Shown: positions 16,937 to 26,865, counted from the stretch's first letter. The stretch: 64,000 nt of DNA from Sphingomonas sp. 35-24ZXX (GCF_000786215.1 NZ_JROG01000004.1:682001-746000), one strand, 5' to 3'. The notes: generated by a model from the letters alone, not told the origin. Program-made: numbers and translations.

Positions 16937-17001
16937 TTGCTGTCAGCGACACGCGATTGCGCATTGCATCGGGGCAGGCGGGCAGGGCATAGGCTGGCGC
17001 C

Positions 17002-18273
17002 ATGCACGACATCAAATTCATCCGCGAAAACCCCGAAGCCTTTGACGCCGCACTCGCGCGCAAGGGGCTTGAACCTGTGGCTGCCGAGATCATCGCGCTC
17101 GATGCGACGCGGCGCGAAGCGCTGAATGAATCGCAGGCGGCGCAGGCGCGGCGCAACGAGGCCTCCAAGCTGATCGGCCAGGCCATGGCGCAGAAGGATG
17201 CGGCCAAGGCCGATGCGCTGAAGGCCGAAGTGGCCGAGCTCAAGACGCGCCTTGCCGATCTGGAAGAACAGGCAAGGGCAGGCGATGCCGCGCTGGCCGA
17301 ACGGCTCGCAGCTTTGCCCAACCTGCCCGCCGCCGATGTTCCCGATGGCGTCGACGAGGCCGGCAATGTCGAGATCAGCCGCTGGGGCGACCAGCCGCAG
17401 TTCGGTTTCGATCCCAAGGAACATGCCGATATCGGCCCCGCCCTGGGCATGGATTTCGAGACCGCCGCCAAGATCGCTGGCGCGCGCTTTACCTTCCTGC
17501 GCGGCGGCATCGCCCGGATGAACCGCGCGCTCGGCCAGTTCATGCTCGATGCGCAGGTGGCGCGCGGCTATAACGAATGCGCGACGCCCTATCTGGTGCG
17601 CGATGAGGCCGTGTTTGGCGTGGGTCAGCTGCCCAAGTTCGCCGAGGACCTGTTCCAGACCACCGATGGCCGCTGGCTGATCTCGACATCCGAGGTCAGC
17701 CTGACCAACAGCGTGCGCGAGCAGATCCTGACGGCGGCCGAACTGCCGATCCGGCTGACCGCGCTGACCCCGTGCTTCCGGTCCGAGGCGGGCTCTGCCG
17801 GGCGCGATACGCGCGGCCTCATTCGCCAGCACCAGTTCGAGAAGGTAGAGCTTGTCACCATCGCCGCACCCGACCAGTCGGCGGCAGAACATGAGCGGAT
17901 GTGCGAGGCGTCCGAGGCGATCCTGCAGGCGCTGGGCCTGCCCTACCGCAAGATGCTGCTGTGCGCGGGCGACATGGGTCAGGCGAGCCGGAAGACCTAT
18001 GACCTTGAGGTCTGGTTGCCGGGGCAGAATGCCTATCGCGAGATCGCCAGCATTTCCAACTGCGGCGACTATCAGGCGCGCCGCATGAACACGCGGTTCC
18101 GCCCCGAAGGCGAGAAGGGGACGGAGTTCGTCCACACGCTCAACGGATCGGCGCTGGCGATCGGCCGGACTTTGGTGGCGATCGTCGAGAACTATCAGCA
18201 GGCCGATGGCTCGGTCCGGGTGCCTGACGCGCTGGTGCCGTACATGGGCGGGGTCGAGATACTGCGGCCCTGA
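17002..18273 (+). CDS. serS: Serine--tRNA ligase
   Basis: Charges tRNA-Ser with serine. The 423-residue class II synthetase has the N-terminal tRNA-binding coiled coil (about residues 25-105, Ala/Lys/Glu-rich). The catalytic core has motif 2 ([21 protein letters not shown]) and motif 3 ([18 protein letters not shown]). [10 protein letters not shown] belongs to the serine site. The ATG at 17002 gives the canonical start [15 protein letters not shown]. It stands alone between a terminator upstream and a GC-rich hairpin downstream. Confidence 0.97.
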   Translation: MHDIKFIRENPEAFDAALARKGLEPVAAEIIALDATRREALNESQAAQARRNEASKLIGQAMAQKDAAKADALKAEVAELKTRLADLEEQARAGDAALAERLAALPNLPAADVPDGVDEAGNVEISRWGDQPQFGFDPKEHADIGPALGMDFETAAKIAGARFTFLRGGIARMNRALGQFMLDAQVARGYNECATPYLVRDEAVFGVGQLPKFAEDLFQTTDGRWLISTSEVSLTNSVREQILTAAELPIRLTALTPCFRSEAGSAGRDTRGLIRQHQFEKVELVTIAAPDQSAAEHERMCEASEAILQALGLPYRKMLLCAGDMGQASRKTYDLEVWLPGQNAYREIASISNCGDYQARRMNTRFRPEGEKGTEFVHTLNGSALAIGRTLVAIVENYQQADGSVRVPDALVPYMGGVEILRP

Positions 18274-18419
18274 CCTCTTCGCTTTTCTCCTTGTGGGGGA
18301 CCAGCGTGGCCAGGCAGCGCGCTGCGGATGCCGCAGCGGTGGGGGTGAGGGTTGCGGCTGGACGCCAGCAGCAGATCATTCCAGCCGGCGCACAATCCCG
18401 AAGGATTACCCCCACCCAA

Positions 18420-18446
18420 CCCTCCCCCAGCAGGGGGAGGGCTTTT
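18420..18446. terminator. GC-rich hairpin between convergent serS and the TonB receptor
   Basis: A perfect 9-bp stem (CCCTCCCCC with GGGGGAGGG) around an AGCA loop, followed by CTTTT. It resembles the dispersed intergenic hairpins common in sphingomonad genomes and probably ends serS transcription; it may serve both strands. The rest of 18274-18476 shows nothing else recognisable. Confidence 0.65.
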
Positions 18447-18476
18447 CCGTTCGCAACTCCAGGCGAGGCTGCCCGG

Positions 18477-20879
18477 TCAGAATTTCGCCGCCACCTGCAC
18501 GCCGTACAGCCGCGGTTCGCCCGCAATGAAGGTCGCCGTGCCGAACGCGCCGCCGGTATTGCCTGCGTCGATCAGATAATCCTCGTTAGTGAGGTTGCGG
18601 GCAAAGGCGGTGATCTCGTAACGGCCCTCGTCAAAGCGAACGCCGGCGCGGGCATTGACCAGCAGATAGCCGTTTTCGCTCAGTCGCTCGGTGTTCGGGA
18701 TTTCGAAGAACTGCTTGCTCGAGTAGGTAACGGTCGGGAACAGGAACAGCTCGGCGCTGTCGCCCATCGGAATCGTCACGTCGATACCGGCAGCAGCCTG
18801 GTGCTTGGACTGCAGGCGGAAACGGTTGTCCTGGAAGGCCGGGTTGGGCGATTCGATCTTCGCGTCGATAAAGGCATAGTTGGCGAACAGGCGGACATTT
18901 TCGCCGATCCGCAGCGCACCTTCCACTTCCACGCCGAAGTTGCCGGCGTTGCCTGCATTGACAGGGACGACCTGTCCCTGCTCGTTGAAGAAGCTGGTCT
19001 GGAAGTTCGAATAATCCTGATAGAACACGCCGACCGATCCGGTGAAGCTGCCGAAAGCGGCCTTGATGCCACCTTCATAGTTCCAGATCTTCTCTTCCGG
19101 CACGAGCGTGAAGTTCGCCACGGCGCCGGTGGGGCGGGCAGTTGCGCTGAGGTTCAGCACCGGTGAACGCCGGCCCTTGGAAACGGTGGCGTAGACATTG
19201 ACCTCGTCGGTGACGCGGTAGAGCGCGTTGAAGCGCGGCAACCACGCATCAAAATTGTCCTCCGCCCGGAAAATCTGGCCGCCGGTGTCAGCCGCGCCCA
19301 GCAGCGAGACGCCGCGCACGCCCAGCGATGCAAAGATCTGGCTTCCTGGCTGAACGGCCGTGTAGGTCGACGAGCGGTCTTCGTAGAGATAGCGCACGCC
19401 TGCCGACAGCTCGAACCGGTCGGAGACGTCGAAAGTCAGATCGGCGAACACCGAATAGACAGAATTCTTGCCGCCATTGGTGAACGAGCTGGAATAGGGC
19501 AGCACGGTGGCCGCACCTCGCGTCAGGATCGCGGTGGCGTTGCGTGCAGGGTTGGTGCTGTTGAGCGCGCCGCAAGTCGATGCGCCGGGCACCCCGAGAA
19601 CTGCAGCGACATTGTTGCGTACCGCCGCAAATGCGGCGAACGGCGCGCAGCTGATATAGGTGCCTTCATCAGTCACAAACGGCACGGCCTGGGTGCCCTG
19701 CTCGTGGAACAGGTTGAAGCCGAAGAAGCCGCGCAGCCGGTCACTGTCATAGGCAAAGCGCGTCTCGTGGCTGAACTGTTCCCCCTGCGCATCCTCGGCG
19801 AATTCGAGGAAGAACAGTGCGCTGCCGTCGGCGTCAAACGTCTCGAGGCTGTCGAACTTGCGATAGCCGCTGATCGAGGTAAGCGACCAACCACCGCCCA
19901 TCGGCGTCTGGAAAGTGACACTGGCGTCATAGACTTCGCGGTTGAGGCCCAGCTCGGGCAGACCCAGGATCGCACGGCTGAGGTCGGCAGGCGCGCCGCC
20001 GAGTTCGGCAAAGGTGTACGGGCTGGTGGTGCCGCCGGTCGGCGCGATTGATCCTGACTTGAACGCGGTGCCGGGGTTGCGCTGCTGTTCGTAGTTGAAC
20101 ACGAAATCCATCGTGCTTTCGGCGGTCGGCCAGATGCGCAGCGAACCACGCACCGCAAACTGGTCGATACCGTTGAGGTCAGCCTGCTGCTGGCCCACGG
20201 TGCGTGCCGAGATCGTCCCTGTGTCGCCTGCAATATTGCGGATGTAGCCGTCGCGCTTCTTGTACGAAGCGGCGATGCGGCCTGCGATCTTGTCGTTGCC
20301 GACGTTGATCATCGCGCGGCCTTCATCCAGGCCGAAGTTGCCATAGCTTGCGCGCAGGTCTGCCGAAACGCCTGGCTCGGGCTTCGCGGTAACAACGGAG
20401 ATTGCGCCGATGGTAGCGGCGGTGCCGAAGAGGGTGGCCTGCGGACCCTTGACGACCTCGATGCGATCGATGTCGAACAGGTCGAAATACGAGCCGCGCG
20501 AGCGCGAGACATCGATGCCGTTGAGATAGATCGTCACGCGCGGCGCAATCTGGGCGCTGCCCGAATCCGACGTGATGCCGCGGATAACGAAGCCGGGGTT
20601 GTTGGCGCTCTGCTCCTGGATGTTGAGGCCCGGGATATAGGCGGACAGCTCATCGAATTCGTCGATGCCGATCTTGTCCATCTGCTCGCCGGTGATCGCG
20701 GATACCGTGAGTGGCACGTCCTGGATCGACTGTTCCCGCTTTTGCGCAGTGACGATAATGGTGTTGTCGTTGCGGGCTTCGTCATCGGCTTGTTCCTGTG
20801 CAAGTGCGGGGGCAGCCGACAGGGCGAACGCGAGCGCGAACAGTGAAGTCTGAACCGGAGTCGAAAGCGGGTAACGCAT
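18477..20879 (-). CDS. TonB-dependent outer-membrane receptor
   Basis: An 800-residue active-transport receptor. A signal peptide ends near APALAQ (about residue 28). Next come a TonB-box-like segment (NTIIVTAQKREQ) and the plug domain (VPLTVSAITGEQMDKIG, GFVIRGI, DRIEVVKGPQATLFG). The 22-strand barrel ends in an aromatic C-terminus (YGVQVAAKF). The plug and barrel style is that of the large sphingomonad receptor family for complex carbon compounds rather than classic siderophore receptors. No adjacent transporter or enzyme indicates the ligand. The ATG at 20879 follows GAGGATAT. It is transcribed toward serS. Confidence 0.92.
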   Translation of the reverse strand: MRYPLSTPVQTSLFALAFALSAAPALAQEQADDEARNDNTIIVTAQKREQSIQDVPLTVSAITGEQMDKIGIDEFDELSAYIPGLNIQEQSANNPGFVIRGITSDSGSAQIAPRVTIYLNGIDVSRSRGSYFDLFDIDRIEVVKGPQATLFGTAATIGAISVVTAKPEPGVSADLRASYGNFGLDEGRAMINVGNDKIAGRIAASYKKRDGYIRNIAGDTGTISARTVGQQQADLNGIDQFAVRGSLRIWPTAESTMDFVFNYEQQRNPGTAFKSGSIAPTGGTTSPYTFAELGGAPADLSRAILGLPELGLNREVYDASVTFQTPMGGGWSLTSISGYRKFDSLETFDADGSALFFLEFAEDAQGEQFSHETRFAYDSDRLRGFFGFNLFHEQGTQAVPFVTDEGTYISCAPFAAFAAVRNNVAAVLGVPGASTCGALNSTNPARNATAILTRGAATVLPYSSSFTNGGKNSVYSVFADLTFDVSDRFELSAGVRYLYEDRSSTYTAVQPGSQIFASLGVRGVSLLGAADTGGQIFRAEDNFDAWLPRFNALYRVTDEVNVYATVSKGRRSPVLNLSATARPTGAVANFTLVPEEKIWNYEGGIKAAFGSFTGSVGVFYQDYSNFQTSFFNEQGQVVPVNAGNAGNFGVEVEGALRIGENVRLFANYAFIDAKIESPNPAFQDNRFRLQSKHQAAAGIDVTIPMGDSAELFLFPTVTYSSKQFFEIPNTERLSENGYLLVNARAGVRFDEGRYEITAFARNLTNEDYLIDAGNTGGAFGTATFIAGEPRLYGVQVAAKF

Positions 20880-21213
20880 CGGGACATATCCTCGAAATGA
20901 GTGTGAATGCCCGCCCCATGCATGCAGCCGGCGACTTTTGTGCGTCGCAGCAATTACACATTTATGGCGATTTGGAGTTTCGTTTGTAACATCGCGACAG
21001 GCGCGGGTGTGCCGTAGCGGAAGGACCAGGCTGGCGGAGATCACGAGGCCTGCTTCTCCCCTGCCGCCGGCGCGGGGGGCAGGTTCAGCTTGCTGAACCG
21101 GGGTGGGCCCGACGCCATGACCTGTGGATGTTCGCACCCCGCTTTCACCCGCGGCCCAGCCACCGCTCCCGCGAGCGGGAGGGGAGAGGTCACTGCGATG
21201 AGGGAATCGGGAC
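20880..21213. other. 334-bp intergenic region with two hairpins
   Basis: Lies between the end of the purF-SDR unit and the start of the TonB receptor, all on the minus strand. GGTTCAGC-TT-GCTGAACC (21082-21099) is a perfect 8-bp inverted repeat. CTCCCGC-GA-GCGGGAG (21166-21181) is a second one, of the dispersed GC-rich type. They may act as termination or mRNA-end structures. The AT-richer part at 20930-21000 is the likely promoter region of the receptor gene. No riboswitch is recognisable. Confidence 0.45.
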
Positions 21214-21927
21214 TTAGCCCTGCAGGACCAGACGGTGGTTGGTCTCGAAGCTGGTCGATACCAGATCGGCGATGGCCGATGCGACCACATCGGGTTCCTT
21301 GACCGTGGCGGGATCTTCGCCCGGATAGGCCTTGGCGCGCATCGCCGTGCGGGTGCGGGCCGGGTCGACGATCGCGGTGCGGATGCTGCTCATGTTGCGC
21401 ATCTCTTCGCCATAGGACGCCAGCAGCACCTCGAGCGCGGCCTTGGATGCACCATAGGCACCCCAGAAGGCGCGCGGTGCGGCAGCGACCGAGCTGGTAA
21501 GGCCGATGACGCGGGCGTTGCTGCTCTTGCGCAGCATCGGGTCGAAATAGGCGATCATCGCCTGCGTGCTCAGCACGTTCAGCGTCATCAGGCGGTTGAA
21601 CTCGGCTCCGTCGATGGTCGAGACCGGCCCCAGGCTGCCCAGCATCGCGGCATTGAGCACAAGGATATCGAGCGCCTGCCAGCGACCGCTGATCGCGGTG
21701 GCCAGCCGGGCGATGCTGTCGCCGTCGGCAAGATCGAGCGGCGCGATGGTGGCGCTTCCGCCCGCTTCGAAGATCGCATCCTCGACGCTTTCAAGATCCT
21801 TGGCGGTGCGCGCCGTGAGGATGACGTGCGCACCGCGTGCGGCCAGCGCCTTTGCGGTCGCAGCGCCAATGCCGCGGCTTGCACCCGTCACCAGGGCCAG
21901 CTGCCCGTCCAGTACCTTGTCCGTCAT
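21214..21927 (-). CDS. Short-chain dehydrogenase/reductase
   Basis: A 237-residue classical SDR. The cofactor site is TGASRGIG at residues 14-21, the NAA motif is VLNAAMLG, and the catalytic YxxxK is YGASKAAL with Ser in LTSSVAAAP. It is an oxidoreductase of unknown substrate. The ATG at 21927 is only 11 bases after the purF stop on the same strand, so the two are co-transcribed; this pairing is a common sphingomonad arrangement as I recall. There is no signal peptide. Confidence 0.87.
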   Translation of the reverse strand: MTDKVLDGQLALVTGASRGIGAATAKALAARGAHVILTARTAKDLESVEDAIFEAGGSATIAPLDLADGDSIARLATAISGRWQALDILVLNAAMLGSLGPVSTIDGAEFNRLMTLNVLSTQAMIAYFDPMLRKSSNARVIGLTSSVAAAPRAFWGAYGASKAALEVLLASYGEEMRNMSSIRTAIVDPARTRTAMRAKAYPGEDPATVKEPDVVASAIADLVSTSFETNHRLVLQG

Positions 21928-21938
21928 GAAGAGTGTCC

Positions 21939-23399
21939 TCAGCCCGCGACCCGTTCGGCCAGCAAGGTCAGCTGGTTGGGCTGATCGCGCTCGGCAAGGT
22001 CGGTGAGGGTGGTGGGATAGTCGCCGGTGAAGCAGGCGTCGCAATAGCGTGGACGGTTGTCGTCGCGGTTGGCTTCGCCGAGCGCCCGGTACAGGCCGTC
22101 GATCGACAGGAACGACAGCGAATCCGCCTGGATGAACTGGCGCATTTCCTCGATCGATTTCTGCGCGGCGAGCAGCTTGGAACGTTCGGGCGTGTCGACG
22201 CCGTAATAGCAGCTGTGCATGGTCGGCGGGCTGGCGATGCGCATGTGCACTTCGGCGGCGCCCGCATCGCGCATCATCTGGACGATCTTGAGCGACGTGG
22301 TGCCGCGCACGATCGAATCGTCGATCAGCACTAGTCTTTTGCCGCTGATCAGCGGCTTGTTGGCATTGTGCTTCAGCTTGACACCCAGATGGCGCACCCC
22401 GTCGCCCGGCTGGATGAAGGTGCGGCCGACATAATGCGACCGGATGATACCCAGCTCGAACGGCAGGCCCGATTGCTGAGCATAGCCGATGGCCGCAGGG
22501 GTGCCGCTGTCCGGAACGGGAACCACCAGATCGACATCGACCGGGTTTTCCATCGCCAGCTGCGCGCCGATCGCCTTGCGCACCGAATAGACCGACGATC
22601 CGTCGACGATCGAATCGGGGCGCGAAAAATAGACATGCTCGAAGATGCACGGCCGCGATGCCTTGTCGGCAAAGGGCCGGTGCGAGCGGATTTCGCCGCC
22701 GCTGACGATCACCAGTTCGCCCGGATCGACGCTGCGCACGAATTCTGCGCCCACGATGTCGAGCGCCACGGTTTCCGACGCGAAGATTACCGCATCGCCG
22801 ATACGGCCCATCACCAGGGGACGGATGCCCAGCGGGTCGCGGCAGGCGATCATGCCCGTTTCCGTGAGGCAGATCAGCGAATAGGCGCCTTCGACCTGCT
22901 TGAGGGCGTCGATGAACTTGTCGAGCAGCGTCCGGTAGCGCGAGGTCGCGACCAGATGGATGATCGTCTCTGTGTCCGAGGTCGACTGGAAGATCGACCC
23001 GGTGCGCACCAGATCGTGCCGCAGCTTCATGGCATTGGAGATGTTGCCGTTGTGCGCGATGGCAAAGCCGCCCGATGACAGCTCGGCATAGAGCGGCTGC
23101 ACGTTGCGCAGCGCGGTCTCGCCGGTCGTCGCATAACGGACATGGCCGATCGCCGAATCGCCCTTGAGCGCACGCATCGTGTCTTCGGAATCGAAATTGC
23201 CCGCCACATGGCCAAGCGCCTTGTGGTTGTGGAAGGTGCGGCCATCGAAGCTGCTGATGCCAGCCGCCTCCTGTCCGCGATGCTGCAGCGCGTGCAGCCC
23301 CAATGCGACCATTGCGGCGGCATCGGTGGCTCCGGCCACACCAAATACGCCGCACTCTTCGCGCAGCTTGTCGTCTTCAAAAGGATGAGTGGTGATCAT
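21939..23399 (-). CDS. purF: Amidophosphoribosyltransferase
   Basis: First committed step of purine synthesis: PRPP plus glutamine gives phosphoribosylamine. The 486-residue protein has a short propeptide ending before Cys16 (EECGVFGV), the Ntn-hydrolase nucleophile of the glutaminase domain. HALQHRGQEAAGI, FAIAHNGNI and STSDTE belong to that domain. The C-terminal phosphoribosyltransferase domain has the PRPP loop VLIDDSIVRGTT. The ATG at 23399 gives the expected propeptide. The short-chain dehydrogenase follows 11 bases downstream, and hisI is divergent upstream. Confidence 0.97.
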   Translation of the reverse strand: MITTHPFEDDKLREECGVFGVAGATDAAAMVALGLHALQHRGQEAAGISSFDGRTFHNHKALGHVAGNFDSEDTMRALKGDSAIGHVRYATTGETALRNVQPLYAELSSGGFAIAHNGNISNAMKLRHDLVRTGSIFQSTSDTETIIHLVATSRYRTLLDKFIDALKQVEGAYSLICLTETGMIACRDPLGIRPLVMGRIGDAVIFASETVALDIVGAEFVRSVDPGELVIVSGGEIRSHRPFADKASRPCIFEHVYFSRPDSIVDGSSVYSVRKAIGAQLAMENPVDVDLVVPVPDSGTPAAIGYAQQSGLPFELGIIRSHYVGRTFIQPGDGVRHLGVKLKHNANKPLISGKRLVLIDDSIVRGTTSLKIVQMMRDAGAAEVHMRIASPPTMHSCYYGVDTPERSKLLAAQKSIEEMRQFIQADSLSFLSIDGLYRALGEANRDDNRPRYCDACFTGDYPTTLTDLAERDQPNQLTLLAERVAG

Positions 23400-23537
23400 G
23401 TCGCGCGCCCGATTCGGTTGCCGCCGGCTGGTTCGGCTTCCCTATAGGCACGCAAATGGGGTTTGTCTTGCTTTTGTCACAGGTCATTTTTCGTTAACCG
23501 TGTTGCACGCCGCGCTGGGTGCGATTAACCGGGCGCG

Positions 23538-23903
23538 ATGGCAGATGTGCGCGAAACCGGGCTGGCCCTGGACCCCAAATATGACGCCGCAGGGCTGATC
23601 ACCGCCTGTGTCACCGACGCAGCCAGCGGCGCACTGCTGATGGTGGGCCATATGAATGCCGAGGCCTTGCAGCTGACGCTGGAAAGCGGCGAGGTGCATT
23701 TCTGGTCCCGTTCGCGCGCAAGCCTTTGGAAAAAGGGCGAAAGCTCGGGCAATGTGCTGAAGCTCGTCGAGCTGCGGATCGATTGCGACCAGGATGCGGT
23801 CTGGGTGATCGCATCGCCCGCCGGCCCGACCTGCCACACCGGCGCGCCATCGTGCTTCTACCGCCGGGTGACCAGTGATGGCGCGCTGGAGCGGATTGCA
23901 TGA
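23538..23903 (+). CDS. hisI: Phosphoribosyl-AMP cyclohydrolase
   Basis: Opens the adenine ring of phosphoribosyl-AMP in histidine synthesis. The 121-residue single-domain protein carries the Asp triad in [11 protein letters not shown] and the zinc ligands in [26 protein letters not shown] and [19 protein letters not shown] are further family signatures. There is no fused HisE domain. The ATG at 23538 has no obvious Shine-Dalgarno sequence. Its stop overlaps the start of the lipoprotein gene (ATGA). Confidence 0.96.
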   Translation: MADVRETGLALDPKYDAAGLITACVTDAASGALLMVGHMNAEALQLTLESGEVHFWSRSRASLWKKGESSGNVLKLVELRIDCDQDAVWVIASPAGPTCHTGAPSCFYRRVTSDGALERIA

Positions 23904-24430
23904 AGCGCACGCTCGCTCTGGTCTGCCTTCTGGTGGCGGGGTGCAGCGAGACTCAGGCCGAGGGCGATGGCGCGGCGGTGACGCCGCTGGATGCCGCCGC
24001 CATCGATGCAGGCGTGATCGCCGATCCCAAGGCGATCGATCTGGCGGGCAGCTTTGCCGATACCGGCGGCACCGGCAGCGATGCCTTTTGTGCGCGCGGC
24101 AATCGCGAGCAGGGATACAAGGTCGGCGTGCTGGTCACCTTTGGCGGTTCAACCCAGTGCGAGGGCACGGGGCGGGCAGAACTGACCGGAGAACGCGCGC
24201 GGATCAGCCTCAGCCGTACCGGTCGCGGCAAGGCGATCACAGGCTGCAGCTTCGATGCGTATTTCGATGGCAGCGCGCTGGCGCTGCCCGGCAGCGTGCC
24301 CGCCGGGTGCGCGGCGGCGTGCGGGGACCGTGCCAGCCTGGCCGGGGCCTCTTTCGCGTTGGTCGAACAGGGCAATGCCGCCGCCCGCAATGCACCGGGG
24401 CGTGCCATCGACCAGCTCTGCGCGGACTGA
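23900..24430 (+). CDS. Putative lipoprotein, function unknown
   Basis: A 176-residue protein with a lipoprotein signal (LVCLLVAGC, lipid Cys at residue 15), so it is expected to be membrane-anchored in the periplasm. The mature part has several Cys residues (in [26 protein letters not shown] and the final QLCAD) that could form disulfides. I do not recognise the family. The ATGA overlap with hisI indicates translational coupling, although a link with histidine synthesis is not obvious. Confidence 0.75.
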   Translation: MKRTLALVCLLVAGCSETQAEGDGAAVTPLDAAAIDAGVIADPKAIDLAGSFADTGGTGSDAFCARGNREQGYKVGVLVTFGGSTQCEGTGRAELTGERARISLSRTGRGKAITGCSFDAYFDGSALALPGSVPAGCAAACGDRASLAGASFALVEQGNAAARNAPGRAIDQLCAD

Positions 24431-24435
24431 TTCTG

Positions 24436-24453
24436 CTTGACGTTTACGTCAAG
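24436..24453. promoter_or_regulatory. Palindromic operator upstream of the MerR regulator
   Basis: CTTGACGT-TT-ACGTCAAG is a perfect inverted repeat of 8-base arms with a 2-base centre, 18 bases before the merR-type start. It contains a TTGACG hexamer that could serve as the -35 box, so the regulator would sit on its own promoter. The motif resembles those of MerR regulators of branched-chain amino acid and fatty acid catabolism. Confidence 0.6.
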
Positions 24454-24471
24454 GGAATGTAGCTCGGCATC

Positions 24472-24900
24472 ATGCACGACCGTTCGACCCTTGGCCGCAT
24501 CGATACCCCCGACCTCCAGAACCGGGACAGCTACACCATCTCCGATCTTTCGGACGAATTCGGTGTAACTGCACGGGCGCTGCGCTTTTACGAGGATGAA
24601 GGGCTGATCGCCCCCGAACGCAAGGGCCTGACCCGCGTCTATTCCAAGCGCGACCGCGCCCGGCTGGCCTGGATCATGCGCGCCAAGAACGTGGGCTTCA
24701 GCCTCGGCGAAATCCGCGAGATGATCGATCTCTATGATATCGGCGACGGCCGCCGCGAACAGCGCCGCGTCACGCTGCAGCGTTGCAAGGAGCGCATCGC
24801 GCTGATGCGCAAGCAGAAGAAGGATATCGAAAGCTCGATCCAGGAGCTTTCGCAATTCGTGAAGATGGTCGAGCAGGTCGACCGCACCGACCAGGCCTGA
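24472..24900 (+). CDS. MerR-family transcriptional regulator
   Basis: A 142-residue regulator. The winged helix-turn-helix lies at about residues 20-90 (YTISDLSDEFGVTARALRFYEDEGLI, then VYSKRDRARLAWIMRAKNVGFSLGEI), followed by a C-terminal dimerisation helix (QRRVTLQRCKERIALMRKQKKDIES). There is no cluster of metal-binding Cys. Homologues beside acyl-CoA dehydrogenases control beta-oxidation or branched-chain acyl-CoA catabolism, which fits the 600-residue acyl-CoA dehydrogenase 100 bases downstream. A palindromic operator precedes the gene. Confidence 0.9.
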   Translation: MHDRSTLGRIDTPDLQNRDSYTISDLSDEFGVTARALRFYEDEGLIAPERKGLTRVYSKRDRARLAWIMRAKNVGFSLGEIREMIDLYDIGDGRREQRRVTLQRCKERIALMRKQKKDIESSIQELSQFVKMVEQVDRTDQA

Positions 24901-24999
24901 CGGCCCCAAGCGTTTTCGGGCGGTTGCCGGCACGGACCACGCCCGCTTTCCCAGGCTACCCCGCCTGCATTTGACGTTGAACCTTGAGAGGACAGCAAG

Positions 25000-26802
25000 A
25001 TGCCCAAATATACCGCCCCCGTGCGCGATACGCAGTTCATCCTGACCGAAGTTCTTGGCATCGAGAAATATTCGAACCTGCCGGGCTTCGACAATGCCGC
25101 CCCCGACGTGCTGTCGGCCGTGCTGGAAGAGGCCGGCAAGTTCGTCGAGGAAGTGCTCTTCCCGCTCAACCAGATCGGCGATCAGCAGGGCTGCACCCGT
25201 CACCCCGACGGCACCGTGACCACGCCCGATGGCTTCAAGGCTGCGTATGAGCAATATTGCGAAGCGGGCTGGGGCACGCTGGCCGCACCCGAAGAGTTCG
25301 GCGGCCAGGGCATGCCGCATGTCGTGGGCATCGCGTTCGAAGAGTTCATGTCGTCGAGCAACATGGCGTTTGCCATGTACCCCGGCCTGACCCACGGCGC
25401 GGTCTCGGCGATCCTCGCCAAGGGCAGCCAGGAGCAGAAGGAAAAGTACGCGCCCAACATGATCAGCGGCAAGTGGGGCGGCACGATGAACCTGACCGAA
25501 CCGCATTGCGGAACGGACCTGGGCCTCATCCGCACCAAGGCGGTGCCGCAGCCCGGTGGCACCTATGCCATCACCGGCACCAAGATCTTCATTTCGTCGG
25601 GCGAGCATGACCTGACCGAGAACATCATCCACCTCGTCCTGGCCAAGACCCCCGATGCGCCTGACAGCGTCAAGGGCATCTCGCTGTTCATCGTGCCCAA
25701 GTTCCTCGTCAACGACGATGGCTCGCTGGGCGAGCGTAACGCGGTGTCGTGCGGCTCGATCGAGCACAAGATGGGCATTCACGGCAACTCGACCTGCGTG
25801 ATGAACTATGACGGCGCGACCGGCTATCTGGTGGGCGAAGAGAACAAGGGCTTGGCTGCGATGTTCATCATGATGAACGCGGCGCGCCTCGGCGTCGGCG
25901 GGCAGGGCCTGTCGATGGGCGAAGTCTCGTACCAGAACGCGGTGCAATATGCAGGCGACCGCCGCCAGGGCCGTGCGCTCACCGGCGCACAGGATGCCGA
26001 TGAGAAGGCGGACACCCTGTTCGTCCACCCCGACGTCCGCCGCATGCTGATGGAAGCCAAGGCGATCAACGAGGGTCTGCGCGCGCTGATCCTGTGGGGC
26101 GGCCTGCAGGTCGACCTGACGCACAAGGCGCAGACCGAAGAAGAGCGCGTCGCTGCCGACGACATCATCAGCCTGCTGACCCCGGTCATCAAGGGTTATG
26201 GCACCGACAAGGGCTATGAGATCGCCACCAACATGCAGCAGGTCTATGGCGGCCATGGCTATATCGCCGAATGGGGCATGGAACAGTATGTCCGCGATGC
26301 GCGCATCGCGATGATCTATGAAGGCACCAACGGCGTGCAGGCGATGGACCTCGTCGGCCGCAAGCTCGCCCAGAACGGCGGCCGCGCGGTACAGACCTTC
26401 TTCGGCATCCTCGACAGCGAATGCGCCGATGCCAAGGGTGACGAGCGGCTTGCCGATTTCGCCGGGCGTCTGGAAAAGGCAGCCGGAGAGCTCAAGGCCG
26501 CCACGATGTGGTTCATGCAGAACGGTCTGATGAACCCCAACAATGTCGGCGCAGGCGCGCACAGCTACATGCACATCATGGGCATCGTGGCGCTGGGCCT
26601 GATGTGGCTGCGGATGATGCGCGCCTCGATTGCGGCGCTGGATGCAAGCACCGGAAACGCGGTGTTCTATGAGACCAAGCTCAAGACCGCGCGCTATTTC
26701 GCCGAGCGGATCATGCCTGATGCAGGGGCTCTGCGGCGCAAGATCGAAGCCGGGTCCGAAGCGATCATGGCCCTCGAGCCGGAGCTGTTTGCTGCAGCCT
26801 GA
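25000..26802 (+). CDS. Long-form acyl-CoA dehydrogenase (DmdC-like, 600 residues)
   Basis: FAD-dependent acyl-CoA dehydrogenase of the extended class with an extra C-terminal domain; the class includes 3-methylmercaptopropionyl-CoA dehydrogenase (DmdC). Visible motifs are MNLTEPHCGTDLGLIRT (162-178), the catalytic Glu441 in AMIYEGTNGVQ, and the quinone-like VYGGHGYIAEWGMEQYVRDAR before it. GAGAGGA precedes the ATG at 25000 and a strong terminator ends the unit. The upstream MerR gene probably regulates it; a single TTGACGTT half-site lies at 24971-24978. The true substrate may be a medium- or long-chain fatty acyl-CoA. Confidence 0.92.
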   Translation: MPKYTAPVRDTQFILTEVLGIEKYSNLPGFDNAAPDVLSAVLEEAGKFVEEVLFPLNQIGDQQGCTRHPDGTVTTPDGFKAAYEQYCEAGWGTLAAPEEFGGQGMPHVVGIAFEEFMSSSNMAFAMYPGLTHGAVSAILAKGSQEQKEKYAPNMISGKWGGTMNLTEPHCGTDLGLIRTKAVPQPGGTYAITGTKIFISSGEHDLTENIIHLVLAKTPDAPDSVKGISLFIVPKFLVNDDGSLGERNAVSCGSIEHKMGIHGNSTCVMNYDGATGYLVGEENKGLAAMFIMMNAARLGVGGQGLSMGEVSYQNAVQYAGDRRQGRALTGAQDADEKADTLFVHPDVRRMLMEAKAINEGLRALILWGGLQVDLTHKAQTEEERVAADDIISLLTPVIKGYGTDKGYEIATNMQQVYGGHGYIAEWGMEQYVRDARIAMIYEGTNGVQAMDLVGRKLAQNGGRAVQTFFGILDSECADAKGDERLADFAGRLEKAAGELKAATMWFMQNGLMNPNNVGAGAHSYMHIMGIVALGLMWLRMMRASIAALDASTGNAVFYETKLKTARYFAERIMPDAGALRRKIEAGSEAIMALEPELFAAA

Positions 26803-26828
26803 CGGGCTTAACTTTCACGCCTGTCAGT

Positions 26829-26865
26829 AAAAAGGGCGCCTTCTCTTGCGAGAGGGCGCCTTTTT
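26829..26865 (+). terminator. Rho-independent terminator after the long acyl-CoA dehydrogenase
   Basis: AAAAAGGGCGCC-TTCTC pairs with GAGAG-GGCGCCTTTTT (one bulge, one wobble) around a TTGC loop and ends in five T residues. Confidence 0.9.

Noticed and set aside
18274-18476. Possible small gene between serS and the TonB receptor
   Set aside because: Frames there are short, lack ribosome binding sites and overlap a dispersed-type hairpin.
24971-24978. TTGACGTT before the long acyl-CoA dehydrogenase as a second MerR operator
   Set aside because: Only one half of the palindrome is present; kept as a comment rather than a separate site.
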